A stretch of DNA of 64,000 nt from Micropterix aruncella. Its lineage: Eukaryota > Arthropoda > Insecta > Lepidoptera > Micropterigidae. Location of the stretch: NCBI GenBank assembly GCA_944548615.1, contig OX155979.1:14661597-14725596 (forward strand), read 5' to 3'. Shown in pieces: positions 55,481-64,000 of the stretch. The translations under genes were made by a program, and so were the position numbers. The notes below the pieces were generated by a model that saw only the letters and a program-made list of their open reading frames with translations, made no database searches and was not told the DNA's origin. The number at the start of each line of letters is the position of its first letter. Within the stretch, counting starts at the first letter, position 1.

Positions 55481-56984
55481 TTCCCGTATGATAATTTGGG
55501 AAATTATCCAATATTTATTTGATTATTTAGTACTTAGGATTATATAGAAAATTAGATAGAAAATTTTACGAAATTAATTAAGAATTTTGATTGAAAATAA
55601 TGGAAAATGTTGTCTCCTTTATATAACCTAGAAAATCTGCGCTTGGATGTTCAACGTTCATACCTTGCAATACTGACGTTCATATGTTATACCTTAATAG
55701 GTATTTATTTAAATATTATACTTGTTATTTTCATTACTTTTGACTTAACCAAGTGTAGGAACTCCTATCAACTTTTTTGAAATAAAAAAAATAGAAGTCT
55801 AGTGGCAACGTCACCTAACTAGGCCGTGACCTGTTCTAAGGTAAACATTTATTTTTGAATGTGCTTGCAACAATACCGTGTTTATGAAAATGGCATATAT
55901 TCCATGTATGCACAAAATAATAGAATTGCAAAACCATATTAAAAATGACTAAATACTTAAATTAAATAATTAAATTAAAGTTAGAAGTGGAAAATTAAAA
56001 TGTCAGCAAATAAATCCAAATCAGAAGAAAAAAAAACCGTTGTCTGTAAAGTCGGTTTACTGACGATAGTTGAACGTGACAACGTCATAAGAAAATACTG
56101 ATGGAATGGTTGCATTTGAAGCAGTTTCATTTAAGATTCTGATATTGTTTATTACAAACACCCAAAAATATATGCTTTTATACTCACCGATTTGACTACA
56201 ACATGTAAATGTATTATTGTATAGCAGTATAATTGTATAATTGTTTATTGTTTAAAGTTTATCGTTTTTTTTATTTGAAAGTTTGAAATCTCAAACTGTT
56301 AAATAACGGTTTGACAAGCGTTTGAGCACGCTGCGCCATCTAGCGGTAGGTAATACGTCCTAAATAAACAATATCAGCGACATTTTACCAACCGCTAGAT
56401 AGCGCATCGTAATGATAGCTTTTCATACTTTTTTATTTTTTTTAATAAAAGTTGCTTATTTTGTTGCACTTTGTTGTACTCACAAGAAAATTGTCCGTTC
56501 AGTAATAACATTCCGTATGTCAAGAATACATATAAAATTAAGTCAAGAATTTAAATCAATCTAGTGATTTTCATTCGTACTATTTTAGACTGAGGTTAGT
56601 AAATAATTCTTGTCGCAACCGGTAGATGGCAGCATTTATATTGAATAATAAATATAATAAATGGAACGCCTCAGAGCGAGGTAGCGCCGCATGAGTCATG
56701 TTTTTTTGTGCGTGCAGTAGGCTCCATCGAATTATAAGACGTTGTCATGTCAAAAAAAAACTAAACAATTTAAAATAGTAAAAATTAGAATAAGAGTTTA
56801 AACAAAATAGTCCTGCATTTTACTCATAACTAAGATAAAATAGGGTTAAAACTAAAACAATTTATCTCTTAACCTACGTTAAAAAAAATATTAATAAAAA
56901 TAATAATAAATAAAATAATAATAATAATATACCATAATATAATAAAGGATTCGAAATATTCAAATGTCTGGGTTAGATTATAAT
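55481..56984. other. No gene recognised; CTCF-like motifs
   Basis: AT-rich, no exon found. Near 55750 gtgtaggaactcctatc resembles the LINE M 3' end. Three copies of a ccgctagatggcgc-type motif lie at about 56333-56350 (reverse), 56390-56406 and 56620-56636; see findings. Confidence 0.3.
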
Positions 56985-57230
56985 TTTATTTATTTATTTA
57001 TTTAGTAACACATCTAGTAAATGTCCAATATTTTTAAAATTCCTTGACTTACCTCTTTTACAAGCCAGTTTCTAAGCAGCCTTTTAAAGTAGGTCTTATT
57101 TTGTGCTGATTTTATGTCGCCAGGAAGATCATTGAAAAACCTTGGGGCAATGAATGTATAGGTTCGCTGACCAAAAGTAGTATACCTTCTGGGTACTATC
57201 ATATTAATATCTTCGGAAAACCCCGTTGAT
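56985..57230 (-). pseudogene. LINE C-terminal fragment with (aaat)n tail
   Basis: The minus frame 57014-57202 reads VPRRYTTFGQRTYTFIAPRF then FNDLPGDIKSAQNKTYFKRL and LRNWLVKE. The tail of repeated attt lies at 56988-57004. A 5'-truncated LINE, different family from the others. Confidence 0.6.
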
Positions 57231-58069
57231 AGGGTATTTTGTGAAAAATTATTTTTCTGATTGAACCTAATATGATAGTGATGTTTTTAAATATAGTTGC
57301 CTAATAGTTGCCTAATAGTTGCCTAATAGCACTATAGAATAAAATATTGTTGGAGACTCGGTCCAACATACCCACAACAAAAAAGTAATTTCTATAGAAT
57401 CGAAATTGCAAACACGCTCGAATATACACGAGTCATCTGCAATTGATTTCCAACTAAATTCGGCATTTTATGCACAGTCAAACGATGACTAATGTCATTT
57501 TTTCTGATCGATACGAATTGACACACTTATTTCTCACCCCACTCATAACTATTGCATCATTACACACCATATAAAAAGCAGTACATTCGACACATATTTT
57601 ATCATTCCCTGGCGGACAGTAACCGCTCATCTGCAAGTACTCGCGCTCTTCACTGTCTTCGAGTCAACCAAACTACGCATAGTATACGCGATCATCATTA
57701 CCTTCGAATCTATCACGGCGCTTCAAACTTCGGACACACAACCACGACTTCACCTCGTGCCCACACTACCTACACACCGGCGAAATATCAAACAAGGCAT
57801 TACGAACTGGCAACCTACTACATACCTTCTGATTAAATACTTCAACTTCAACTACGACGACTTTCAATAACGGAGAAAACTTCTTGATGAGAAACACCCT
57901 TCGCTCTCAATCAATTGGAGTCAAGTGAAGGGTGGCCACTCTCACAATATAATAATATACGAATAGGTTTTCAAATACTAATTAGTCATATAAGTCCTGG
58001 CTCTTCACGGCCTCCATTTATTATCCACGTATGGCTGAGCTTCTTGAAGAGACCTTTACTCTGGCAATT
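57231..58069. other. No gene; CA-rich segment with TATA-like start
   Basis: From 57570 (accatataaaaagcagtac) the sequence becomes CA-rich and GC-richer, to about 57900. This could be a promoter or a solo LTR, but I found no matching pair and no target duplication. gcctaatagtt is repeated three times at 57299-57330. Confidence 0.25.
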
Positions 58070-58396
58070 TAATATTATCTTTTAATAAGTTATTCGACAT
58101 AAAATGCAGTTATTTTAGGTTTGTTTGCTGGATAGTCGTAAAAAATCATAGAAATGGTCAGAAAACTGTGATAATCGATTCTGTCGTCAAATATACCACA
58201 AGAACATAAGCGTTTCATATAAAAATAAGTATTTATTCGATTTTTACATGTGTGTGACATAGTCAAATGCTTTTGTAAGATCCCAAAAACGCGAATAGAC
58301 ATACTGTTTCGCTTGGGATTAATTCTGCTGCTTTGATAGACGGTGATGAGTGATATCGATGATGGGATGACGCAAGATTCCTTTGTATCCTCTCGT
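58070..58396 (-). other. LITAF-like: Gene 1 presumed 3' untranslated region
   Basis: Directly follows the gene 1 stop. A minus-strand AATAAA lies at 58232-58237, about 160 bp past the stop. The region is duplicated at 53766-53998 plus 54786-54880 beside the LITAF relic, confirming a tandem duplication that included the 3' end. Confidence 0.5.
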
Positions 58397-58541
58397 TTAA
58401 TAGTATCCTCTTCTCCTTCTGTATCCTGGTTGGTCGTACGCTGTCATCTGCTTTCCTATTAACCCACCGCAGACGCTGCAATAGTGGTTAGCGTCCTTTA
58501 ACGGTTCGATGCAGTATGGAATCCACATGCACGGTATGCAC
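58397..58541 (-). CDS. LITAF-like: LITAF-like gene 1, terminal exon
   Basis: Acceptor ctgtttattttcag before 58541 (minus). It completes the codon AT|G, carries the second zinc knuckle and ends YDQPGYRRRRGYY with TAA at 58397-58399. It is one codon shorter than in gene 2. Confidence 0.85.
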
Positions 58542-61500
58542 CTGAAAATAAACAGAAACCATCATATGAAATAAGAAGTAACACCCAAAATTCGCTAACA
58601 TTGATAGTCTGCTAGTGTTAGAACTGACTAAAATACTTTGGACATTCAAGGAAAGTCTAAAACACTGGTACTCAAACTTTTTTGCTTCGTAGACCATTTT
58701 CTGTTTTCCGTAGACTCCCCTTGAATTTTCATAAAGTGACTAACTTTAACAGCTGATTTTGACAGCTGCTGGCACAGTACCCTACACTTACTTAGGATTT
58801 TTTGGTAAACTGGACAACTAGGGTTGCCCTACAGCTACAGCGGGCAAGCCCGTCACCTCAGGAAGTTTAAACGATCTCCCTGGAGTGAGCGCAGAAGACT
58901 TGAACAAAACAGTCCACCGTCTAGCTCCGCCACAAACCCGTAAGAGGCCAACGCCTTAACCGCGACATAGCCAGGGGTGTTACCCAGCGGGCTTACACTC
59001 ACGCCCTTACTTTCAATTGCGACCAGATCACTCCAGTCTCTCGATTGGTTACGAGTTCGAGGGCGCTTGCGCGGTTCTCTCCCTTACGAAGCGGTGAAAC
59101 GGTGTATACCGAATCTATCGCGGACAACGGCATCCTTTGCCCGGCTGTTCACCCAGGATCGGGTAGCCGATGGTCGTTTCGAGAGCAGTCGCCGTAAGGT
59201 CCGCAACCACCCCCGCTCTATAGGAAACAGTACTGCTTCCAGACTCCCCCGTCCAGGAGCGCCAGAAGGTTGATTCCTAGGGGAAACTAGCCCTAAGGCC
59301 TAGTGATGGGCGTGATTCTCAATTTTAAATCACGCGACGATCACGTTACTGGTATTTTATCACGCGTGATAATAACTGCTACTCGTGATTTTCGTGATTG
59401 TACTGAAATGTACTGTGAAACGTTAAGTAACAAAGTTTCGTCAATGTGATAACTAATAACAGAAACGCGCATTATATTTGCTTAATATTTATTAGTAATT
59501 AGAAGAATTAGCGTTCAGAAAGATTAACTCTCTCGTTCTTTTGGTGCTAAGCCGAGTTCGTCTTTCTGAAATAATGTAAGCCACTTGTCCCCAAAAGTTA
59601 TTTTATTGCTTTAACAAATCATGAGCAAACTCATTTACACGAACGATTACGACGCGAGCGATAACAGTGTCCAAATTCATACGATAACAGTGTCCAAATT
59701 CACGTTACGAACGAAATGATCGCCCACTCATCAGTCATCGTCCAGCCGGCGCGGGCGTTCGCCAGAACGAACGGCGGACGTGCTGATCCACTGATCATAT
59801 CACTGATCATATCACTAGTGATATAAGAATGAACGAAACCAAGTGAACGGTTCAATTAGGCGCTCACCGATCATCGTTCAGTGGCGCGCCGTGCGGTCGT
59901 TCGACAGCGATCAGTGAGAACGGCCAATCACTGATCAGTAATCGGTCGCGTCGTAGCGGCGCCGAGTGATGGCAACGTGGTGCTGTTCGTAGCCGTGATT
60001 CAAATAGCATGTTCTTTCAAATTCTCGTAACGCGTTCTTCATGATTGCAAATATCACACGTTATTGTTATTGCTATTCGTGATCACACCCATCACTACTA
60101 AGGCCAGAGTTTGTTTGAAAAGCTTTATTGCACACATAAGAGTACAATGTGGTGGGCTTATTGCCAAGTGGCAATATCTTACGGCCATACCGCCAGGGTT
60201 ATTGTGACTAAAGGTTTATGTGGGCAAATTGATTCACAAGTAATAAATGAATACACTTACATAATAGTCATCATAGTATAAAATATAAAACAGTGATTAG
60301 TAGTGACGTATGCCAATTCGATATTGTAGGAAGGAGTCGAATATAGGGACAAGCAAAGGAGACGGGAGGGGAAGGGGGTATTTATGAGTTGAGTAAATGT
60401 CTCTTTAACGATTTTTTAAACCCGCTCAGGTTTTCAAGTTGTCTTATCGGTAAAGGCACGGAATTCCAGAGTCGGGCCGCCTGCACTGCGAAAGACCTAG
60501 ACATGAAAGTTGTTGAGTGCTGAGGTATAGCCAGTAATAGATTTTCCTGAGAGCGCAATGGAAGGCCATGGGGTAAAAGTGGAGAGAAGAGATTATACAA
60601 TTAAGTAGGACAGTTTGACTGTAGTACGCGGAAGAGTGGGACGAGTATGTGAAATTCCCGACATCGTATAATGGGAAGTCCTGTCCGGGCTCGCAATTCA
60701 TGCGTGGAGGACGCCGGATGGGTGTTGACCCGTGAGTGTGACCAACCTGAACAGAATGGGTCTTCGTGGCCAACTCAGCAAGGGCCCATTAGATGATGCA
60801 GTAATGTGGTTTGACTCTTACCTGAACGGGCGCCGACAGTGTGTGAAATCAGCCGACACTTCCACCGATCTGTACGACCTTACTGCCGGCGTACCCCAGG
60901 GAAGAGTCCTTTTCCCTCTTCTCTTCTCTATATTTATCAGCTCTATTACTGAAAATCTTACCACCTCGTATCACCTTTATGCTGATGACCTTGAAGTATA
61001 TATTCCCACAAAAATGGACGATATTGACTATGCCATACTCGATATGAACTCGGCTCTTGCCCATGTATCTTTTTGGGCTAAAAGTCATGGCGTTGTCTTA
61101 AATCCCACTAAGACCCAATCGATTGTAATTGGCTCTCAACAATTATTGTCTACTCTTTCCCTGTCGTCTCTGCGACAAGTAGAAATCGAAGGCAACGTCA
61201 TTGGGTATTCTAATGTCGTGAAGAATCTAGGCATACTCGTAGACGAGACTCTTTTTTGGCAAGCACAAATCAATGAAATAAGCAGGTGAATCTATAATGG
61301 TCTTCGACGGTTGCAGAGACTCTTCCCTGTAAGCACTAAGCAGACCATAGCAAGGGCCCATTAGCTCCCTGTTTAATTATTATATATTGAGATGTCAACT
61401 ACAACGGGCGAGTCCGTCACCACAGGACGTTTTAACGATTAGTCGTTCTATCGACCTGCAGTGAGCGTAGAAGACTTTGGACATAACAAATCCAACATAG

Positions 61501-64000
61501 CTACGCTGGACATAGCTACGCCACATACCGTAAGAGACCAACTCCTTACCGCGAGAAAGCCAGGAATTGCTTCCCAGCGGCTTGAGAAACTCGCGTCCTT
61601 ACTTCCAATTGTGACCAGATTTCTCCGGTCTCTCGATTGGTTCCGAGTTCGAGGTCGCTTGCGCGGTCCTCTCCCTTACTAAGCGGTGAAACGGTGTACA
61701 TCGAATCTATCGCGGACCAAGGCGTCCTTTGCCCGGCTCTGAACCGGGGTTGGATGGCCAATGGTCATTTTAAGAGCAGTCACCGTAAGGTACGCAACCA
61801 CCCCCGCTCTACAGGAAACAATACAGTTCCCAGACTCCCCCGACTGTTAGTCGGAGTGCACAATCGATTGGCTTGCGCCGCACGGTTCGCAGACCGTCCA
61901 GGAGCGCCAGAGGTTTGATTCCCAGGGGAGACTGGTTGACCCAGTGTCCTACCCAGGTTCGCACCCCGTACGTGGAGGCCGTCGGATGGGTGTTGACCCG
62001 TGAGTGTGACCGACCCTGAACACATGGGTCATCGTGGCCACCTCGTCATGGGCCCGTCACCTCATCATGGACCAGTTAGTTTAATTATTGCTGTCACTAT
62101 TGACATGATGACTAATATGATTTGATCGAATAATCTGATTTGACCTTACTCACATGATACTAATGCAGAGAACGACGGCTAGACCGTGGTTCTTGATCCC
62201 GTACTCTCTTCTGAGTATGGTTTTTTCAGTGGCATTGCAATGTGGGCACTGCATTACTCTCGACGCTGGCTCCGCGAAGACCGTATTAACCATGGGCTGG
62301 TTCGCCGGATTCAATGGGTTTGGCTGTATGATGATGGGACCTGAAACGAAGTATTAAGTACTAGCTGACCCGTGCCCACTTCGTTGGGCGGTAAAACTTT
62401 TTACCTGTGATGAAATTATGAGTGTGGTTCGGTTAGTACTGAGAGCTATTATGTATTTCCTGACTGCCGAAAGAAGGGTTATATTTTTACTGCATATGTA
62501 TGTATGTATTTGCATGCCAATATGACTATATTACCGTTATTTGTGAGTGACTTCTTGTGAGTGTCTTATTTGTGAGCGTATTATCTCTTTAACCATTTAT
62601 GCAGTAAAAGGGAAATTATATGCAGTAAAAGGGAAAAGTCTTTTGTTTTAACTTGAGACGATAAATTTACTTATTTTGATAAGAATTCATATTTGTTGAT
62701 AATATGACCAATAAACATGACCTAACGATTTAAATTATTTAAAAAAATATAAAATACTACTTTTTGTGACTTATATATAAAAGTTAGATATATGCTGTCG
62801 CAGACTATTTTGTAGGCATTATCAAGCTCTACAACTATTCTCTAGAACTCAATCATATATCTCTCATCGTTAAGGCAGCGTTAGTTAGAAACGTTTTCGT
62901 TCGACCGCTTATTCTCCGACTTGCTTTGCAAATCCGACTACCACGGAAAAGTCTTTTCATTTTTCGGATTAATATATAGCCTGTGACACTCACAAATAAA
63001 GTGGCTTTCTATTGGTAAAAGAATTTTTAAAATCGGTTCCGTAGATCCAGAGATTACTAACCGGGGAGTTAGCCTCCTGCATGAAAACGCCAGCCCCACA
63101 CCACGCGAGTTTCAAAGCAGCTACTGACATCGTTTGGATGGGATACTGTCACCAGCCCCCTTATTCACCCTACTTGGCGCCTTTGAACTATTATCTTTTC
63201 ACCAAACTAAAGAAGGTTTTGGGTGGGAAACGTTTTTCTAACGATCAGGAGGTCGACAACGCTGTGAAGAAGTGAAGTGTCTTAAAGAGCTGACGGCGGA
63301 GGTCTATGACACTGGCATACAAAACCTGGTGCCCCGACTACAGAAAGATCTCGATCTCGACGGCGTTTATGTTAAAAATTGTTTAATATATTTGTGATGT
63401 ATCCCGTGAATTTCAATTAACCCTTTAATTTGTGAAGTAAAAGCTCGCCCGTACCGTTTCGAACGAGAAACCGTCGAGCGTGAAATCGGCGTGAATCGAC
63501 GGCCTTGAGAAAAACGTCCATAATTATAAACCACTATACGGATCATAAAAAGAAGAACTGTAAAATGATCGCATTGAATAAGATTTTTTTTAACTGCCCA
63601 TTAGACATTTTGCCGTGGGTAGGCGATCGTCCCGAGCGGGACGTTACACATTGGAGACAAAACCATTTTTCGATCCTATATAAATATTGTAACCTTACTT
63701 TCTGAATGACCTTCCTAGATTTGGTTTTTATAAAATTTAAATTTCTGCATTTTTGTGGTAAAATATACAAGTTTTCCATATATCATGTAGGTTCTTATAT
63801 AGGTTCTTAGTGGCTTCGTGTACTTTGAGTAGTGTTGGGTTTTATGTCACCTTGCCTTGCCCAACGTACGGTTCAACTCCCATCTGGTAGCTACCTAGAA
63901 GAGCGACTGAACCTGTCAGGGCCGGAGTAGTAGACCTACCTGGAGTAGTTCCAGGATATGCTTGATTGTAAGACGGTGGTGGAAGCAGCTCCTCAGCAGC
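58397..64000 (-). CDS. LITAF-like: LITAF-domain protein, gene 1 (5' end beyond window)
   Basis: Minus-strand exons 64000+..63940, 62340-62154 and 58541-58397, phases and GT..AG borders as in gene 2. Reading: AAEELLPPPSYNQAYPG (PPSY motif), then PIIIQPNPLNPANQPMVNTV, VMQCPHCNATEKTILRREYG (first knuckle), NHGLAVVLCISIM, and CIPCMWIPYCIEPLKDANHY CSVCGGLIG (second knuckle; two adjoining pieces). The zinc-binding CPHC and HYCSVC are kept. The Cys before the last intron in gene 2 is Ile here, but it is not one of the expected ligands. The role should be as for gene 2: a membrane-bound endosomal regulator. The first coding exon is outside. Introns are about 1.6 and 3.6 kb. Confidence 0.85.
59301..60097. 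mobile_element. hAT-type non-autonomous transposon with 8-bp target duplication
   Basis: 797 bp. The ends tagtgatgggcgtgat and (reverse) tagtgatgggtgtgat are inverted repeats of 16 bp with one mismatch. The 8-bp repeat ctaaggcc is at 59293-59300 and 60098-60105. An 8-bp duplication and a TAG-start terminus are hallmarks of hAT transposons. The interior has repeats of tcactgatca but no transposase frame. Confidence 0.85.
60108..60673 (-). mobile_element. LINE A, copy 2
   Basis: Minus-strand 3' end starting gtttgtttgaaaagctttat. The coding part 60382-60650 reads MYNLFSPLLPHGLPLRSQEN then LLLAIPQHSTTFMSRSFAVQ and AARLWNSVPLPIRQLENLSG. 5' truncated at aatgggaag. It shows the sequence that LINE B interrupts in copy 1. 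Confidence 0.7.
60793..61348 (+). pseudogene. Internal RT fragment flanked by 16-bp direct repeats
   Basis: Reads DAVMWFDSYLNGRRQCVKSA, LTAGVPQGRVLFPLLFSIFI (motif B, with Phe for Ser), TTSYHLYADDLEVYIPTKMD (motif C intact), HGVVLNPTKTQSIVIGSQQL and KNLGILVDETLFWQAQINEI, then a stop and RLQRLFPVSTKQTIA. It corresponds to residues of about 614-810 of the 960-residue family. agcaagggcccattag at 60777-60792 and 61349-61364 flanks it. Both ends of the LINE are missing and there is no tail. Confidence 0.75.
61382..62078 (-). mobile_element. GC-rich unit, complete, reverse, with 11-bp flanking duplication
   Basis: 697 bp from atatattgagatgtcaac to the right end near ggaccagtta. gtttaattatt occurs at 61371-61381 and 62079-62089. 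It lies in gene 1 intron 3-4 next to the split unit. Confidence 0.65.
62154..62340 (-). CDS. LITAF-like: LITAF-like gene 1, exon with first zinc knuckle
   Basis: Acceptor cgtttcag before 62340, donor gtgagtaagg after 62154 (minus). 187 bp, identical in length and phase to gene 2 exon 3. Contains MQCPHCNATEKTILRRE. Confidence 0.85.
62362..63058 (+). repeat. Dispersed repeat S, copy 4
   Basis: Starts agctgacccgtgcccac and follows copy 3 closely to gtagatccagagattact, where a mariner remnant begins. The 3' end is missing. Confidence 0.65.
63070..63395 (+). pseudogene. Mariner transposase C-terminal fragment, second family
   Basis: Reads LLHENASPT, GYCHQPPYSPYLAPLNYYLF (the block around the third catalytic Asp, here Asn) and TKLKKVLGGKRFSNDQEVDN, then a stop. 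After a frameshift it reads EVYDTGIQNLVPRLQKDLDL DGVYVKN (two adjoining pieces), the usual mariner end. Only the last third remains. It differs from the copy at 29991. Confidence 0.75.
63396..63939. other. Gene 1 intron sequence, no gene
   Basis: The part 63725-63785 (aatttctgcatttttgtg, aaaatatacaagttttcc) resembles 31805-31862 in gene 2 intron 2. The two paralogous introns are therefore still alignable outside insertions. Confidence 0.4.
63940..64000 (-). CDS. LITAF-like: LITAF-like gene 1, PPxY exon (partial at window edge)
   Basis: Donor gtaggt after 63940 (minus). The exon reads AAEELLPPPSYNQAYPGTTP plus one base. It continues past the right edge. Confidence 0.8.

Larger units (their letters stand above)
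58834..61370 (-). mobile_element. GC-rich unit, reverse, split by three nested insertions
   Basis: Pieces 58834-59300, 60098-60107, 60674-60792 and 61365-61370 together make one reversed unit ending ttagctccct. The interruptions are a hAT-type element (59301-60097), LINE A copy 2 (60108-60673) and an RT fragment (60793-61348). The order of the pieces matches the uninterrupted unit at 61382-62078. Confidence 0.7.

Noticed and set aside
57552..57836. 94-codon frame starting MHHYTPYKK
   Set aside because: CA-rich composition, no domain, no splice signals; more likely non-coding, possibly LTR-like sequence.
58255..58292. Minus-strand WDLTKAFDYV, resembling RT motif A
   Set aside because: It lies in the gene 1 3' region, the duplicate at 53950 has a stop and a substitution, and no other RT motif is nearby. 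Probably coincidence.

Overview
This is a eukaryotic, AT-rich, repeat-saturated window. The dominant content is insect-type mobile DNA: many 5'-truncated non-LTR retrotransposons (Jockey/CR1-like and RTE-like), two mariner and one Tc1-like transposase remnants, a hAT-type non-autonomous element, and three Penelope-like element (PLE) copies. Introns have canonical GT..AG borders. A moth or butterfly is my best guess, from repeats ending in the motif tttataatattagtatagat and an RTE-type tail, but this is inference from style and not a database match.

The host genes are easy to miss because they consist of short exons scattered between transposons. All lie on the minus strand and encode small LITAF-domain proteins (PPxY motif, CPxC knuckle, membrane-inserting hydrophobic stretch, HxCxxC knuckle). 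Gene 2 can be assembled completely: four coding exons (35706-35763, 34589-34681, 24563-24749, 14000-14147) give a 151-residue protein, with introns of about 1, 10 and 10 kb. Gene 1 enters at the right edge (63940-64000+, 62154-62340, 58397-58541). Gene 3 is represented by one exon (2266-2346), its later exons lying beyond the left edge. A fourth copy survives only as the last codons and 3' region (53766-54957), and a PLE has jumped into that 3' region. This is a tandem family whose introns have been inflated by insertions.

Layout. 0-9 kb: dispersed repeats, a PLE fold-back, the gene 3 exon, a 1.66-kb inverted repeat and two copies of a non-autonomous element. 9-24.5 kb: degenerate LINE pieces, the last exon of gene 2, PLE copy 2 and a stack of LINEs nested in LINEs. 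24.5-35.8 kb: remaining gene 2 exons, a Tc1-like element split by a LINE, a mariner pseudogene and a GC-rich tandem array. 37.3-42.3 kb: a long LINE with an uninterrupted 960-codon endonuclease/reverse transcriptase frame and an unexplained 307-codon hydrophobic frame just upstream. 43-48.9 kb: RTE and Jockey-like remnants inside a possible inverted-repeat element. 48.97-50.0 kb: an 18-bp minisatellite readable as a hexapeptide repeat. 50-64 kb: GC-rich repeat units, LINE tails, PLE copy 3, the relic LITAF end, a hAT element and gene 1.

A GC-rich repeat unit of about 0.65-0.7 kb occurs at ten or more places, usually as 1.3 to 2 tandem units, sometimes with a short target duplication. I could not assign it to any known class. 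It and the hydrophobic LINE frame are the best candidates for something undescribed. I saw no tRNA, rRNA or CRISPR, and no bacterial signal.
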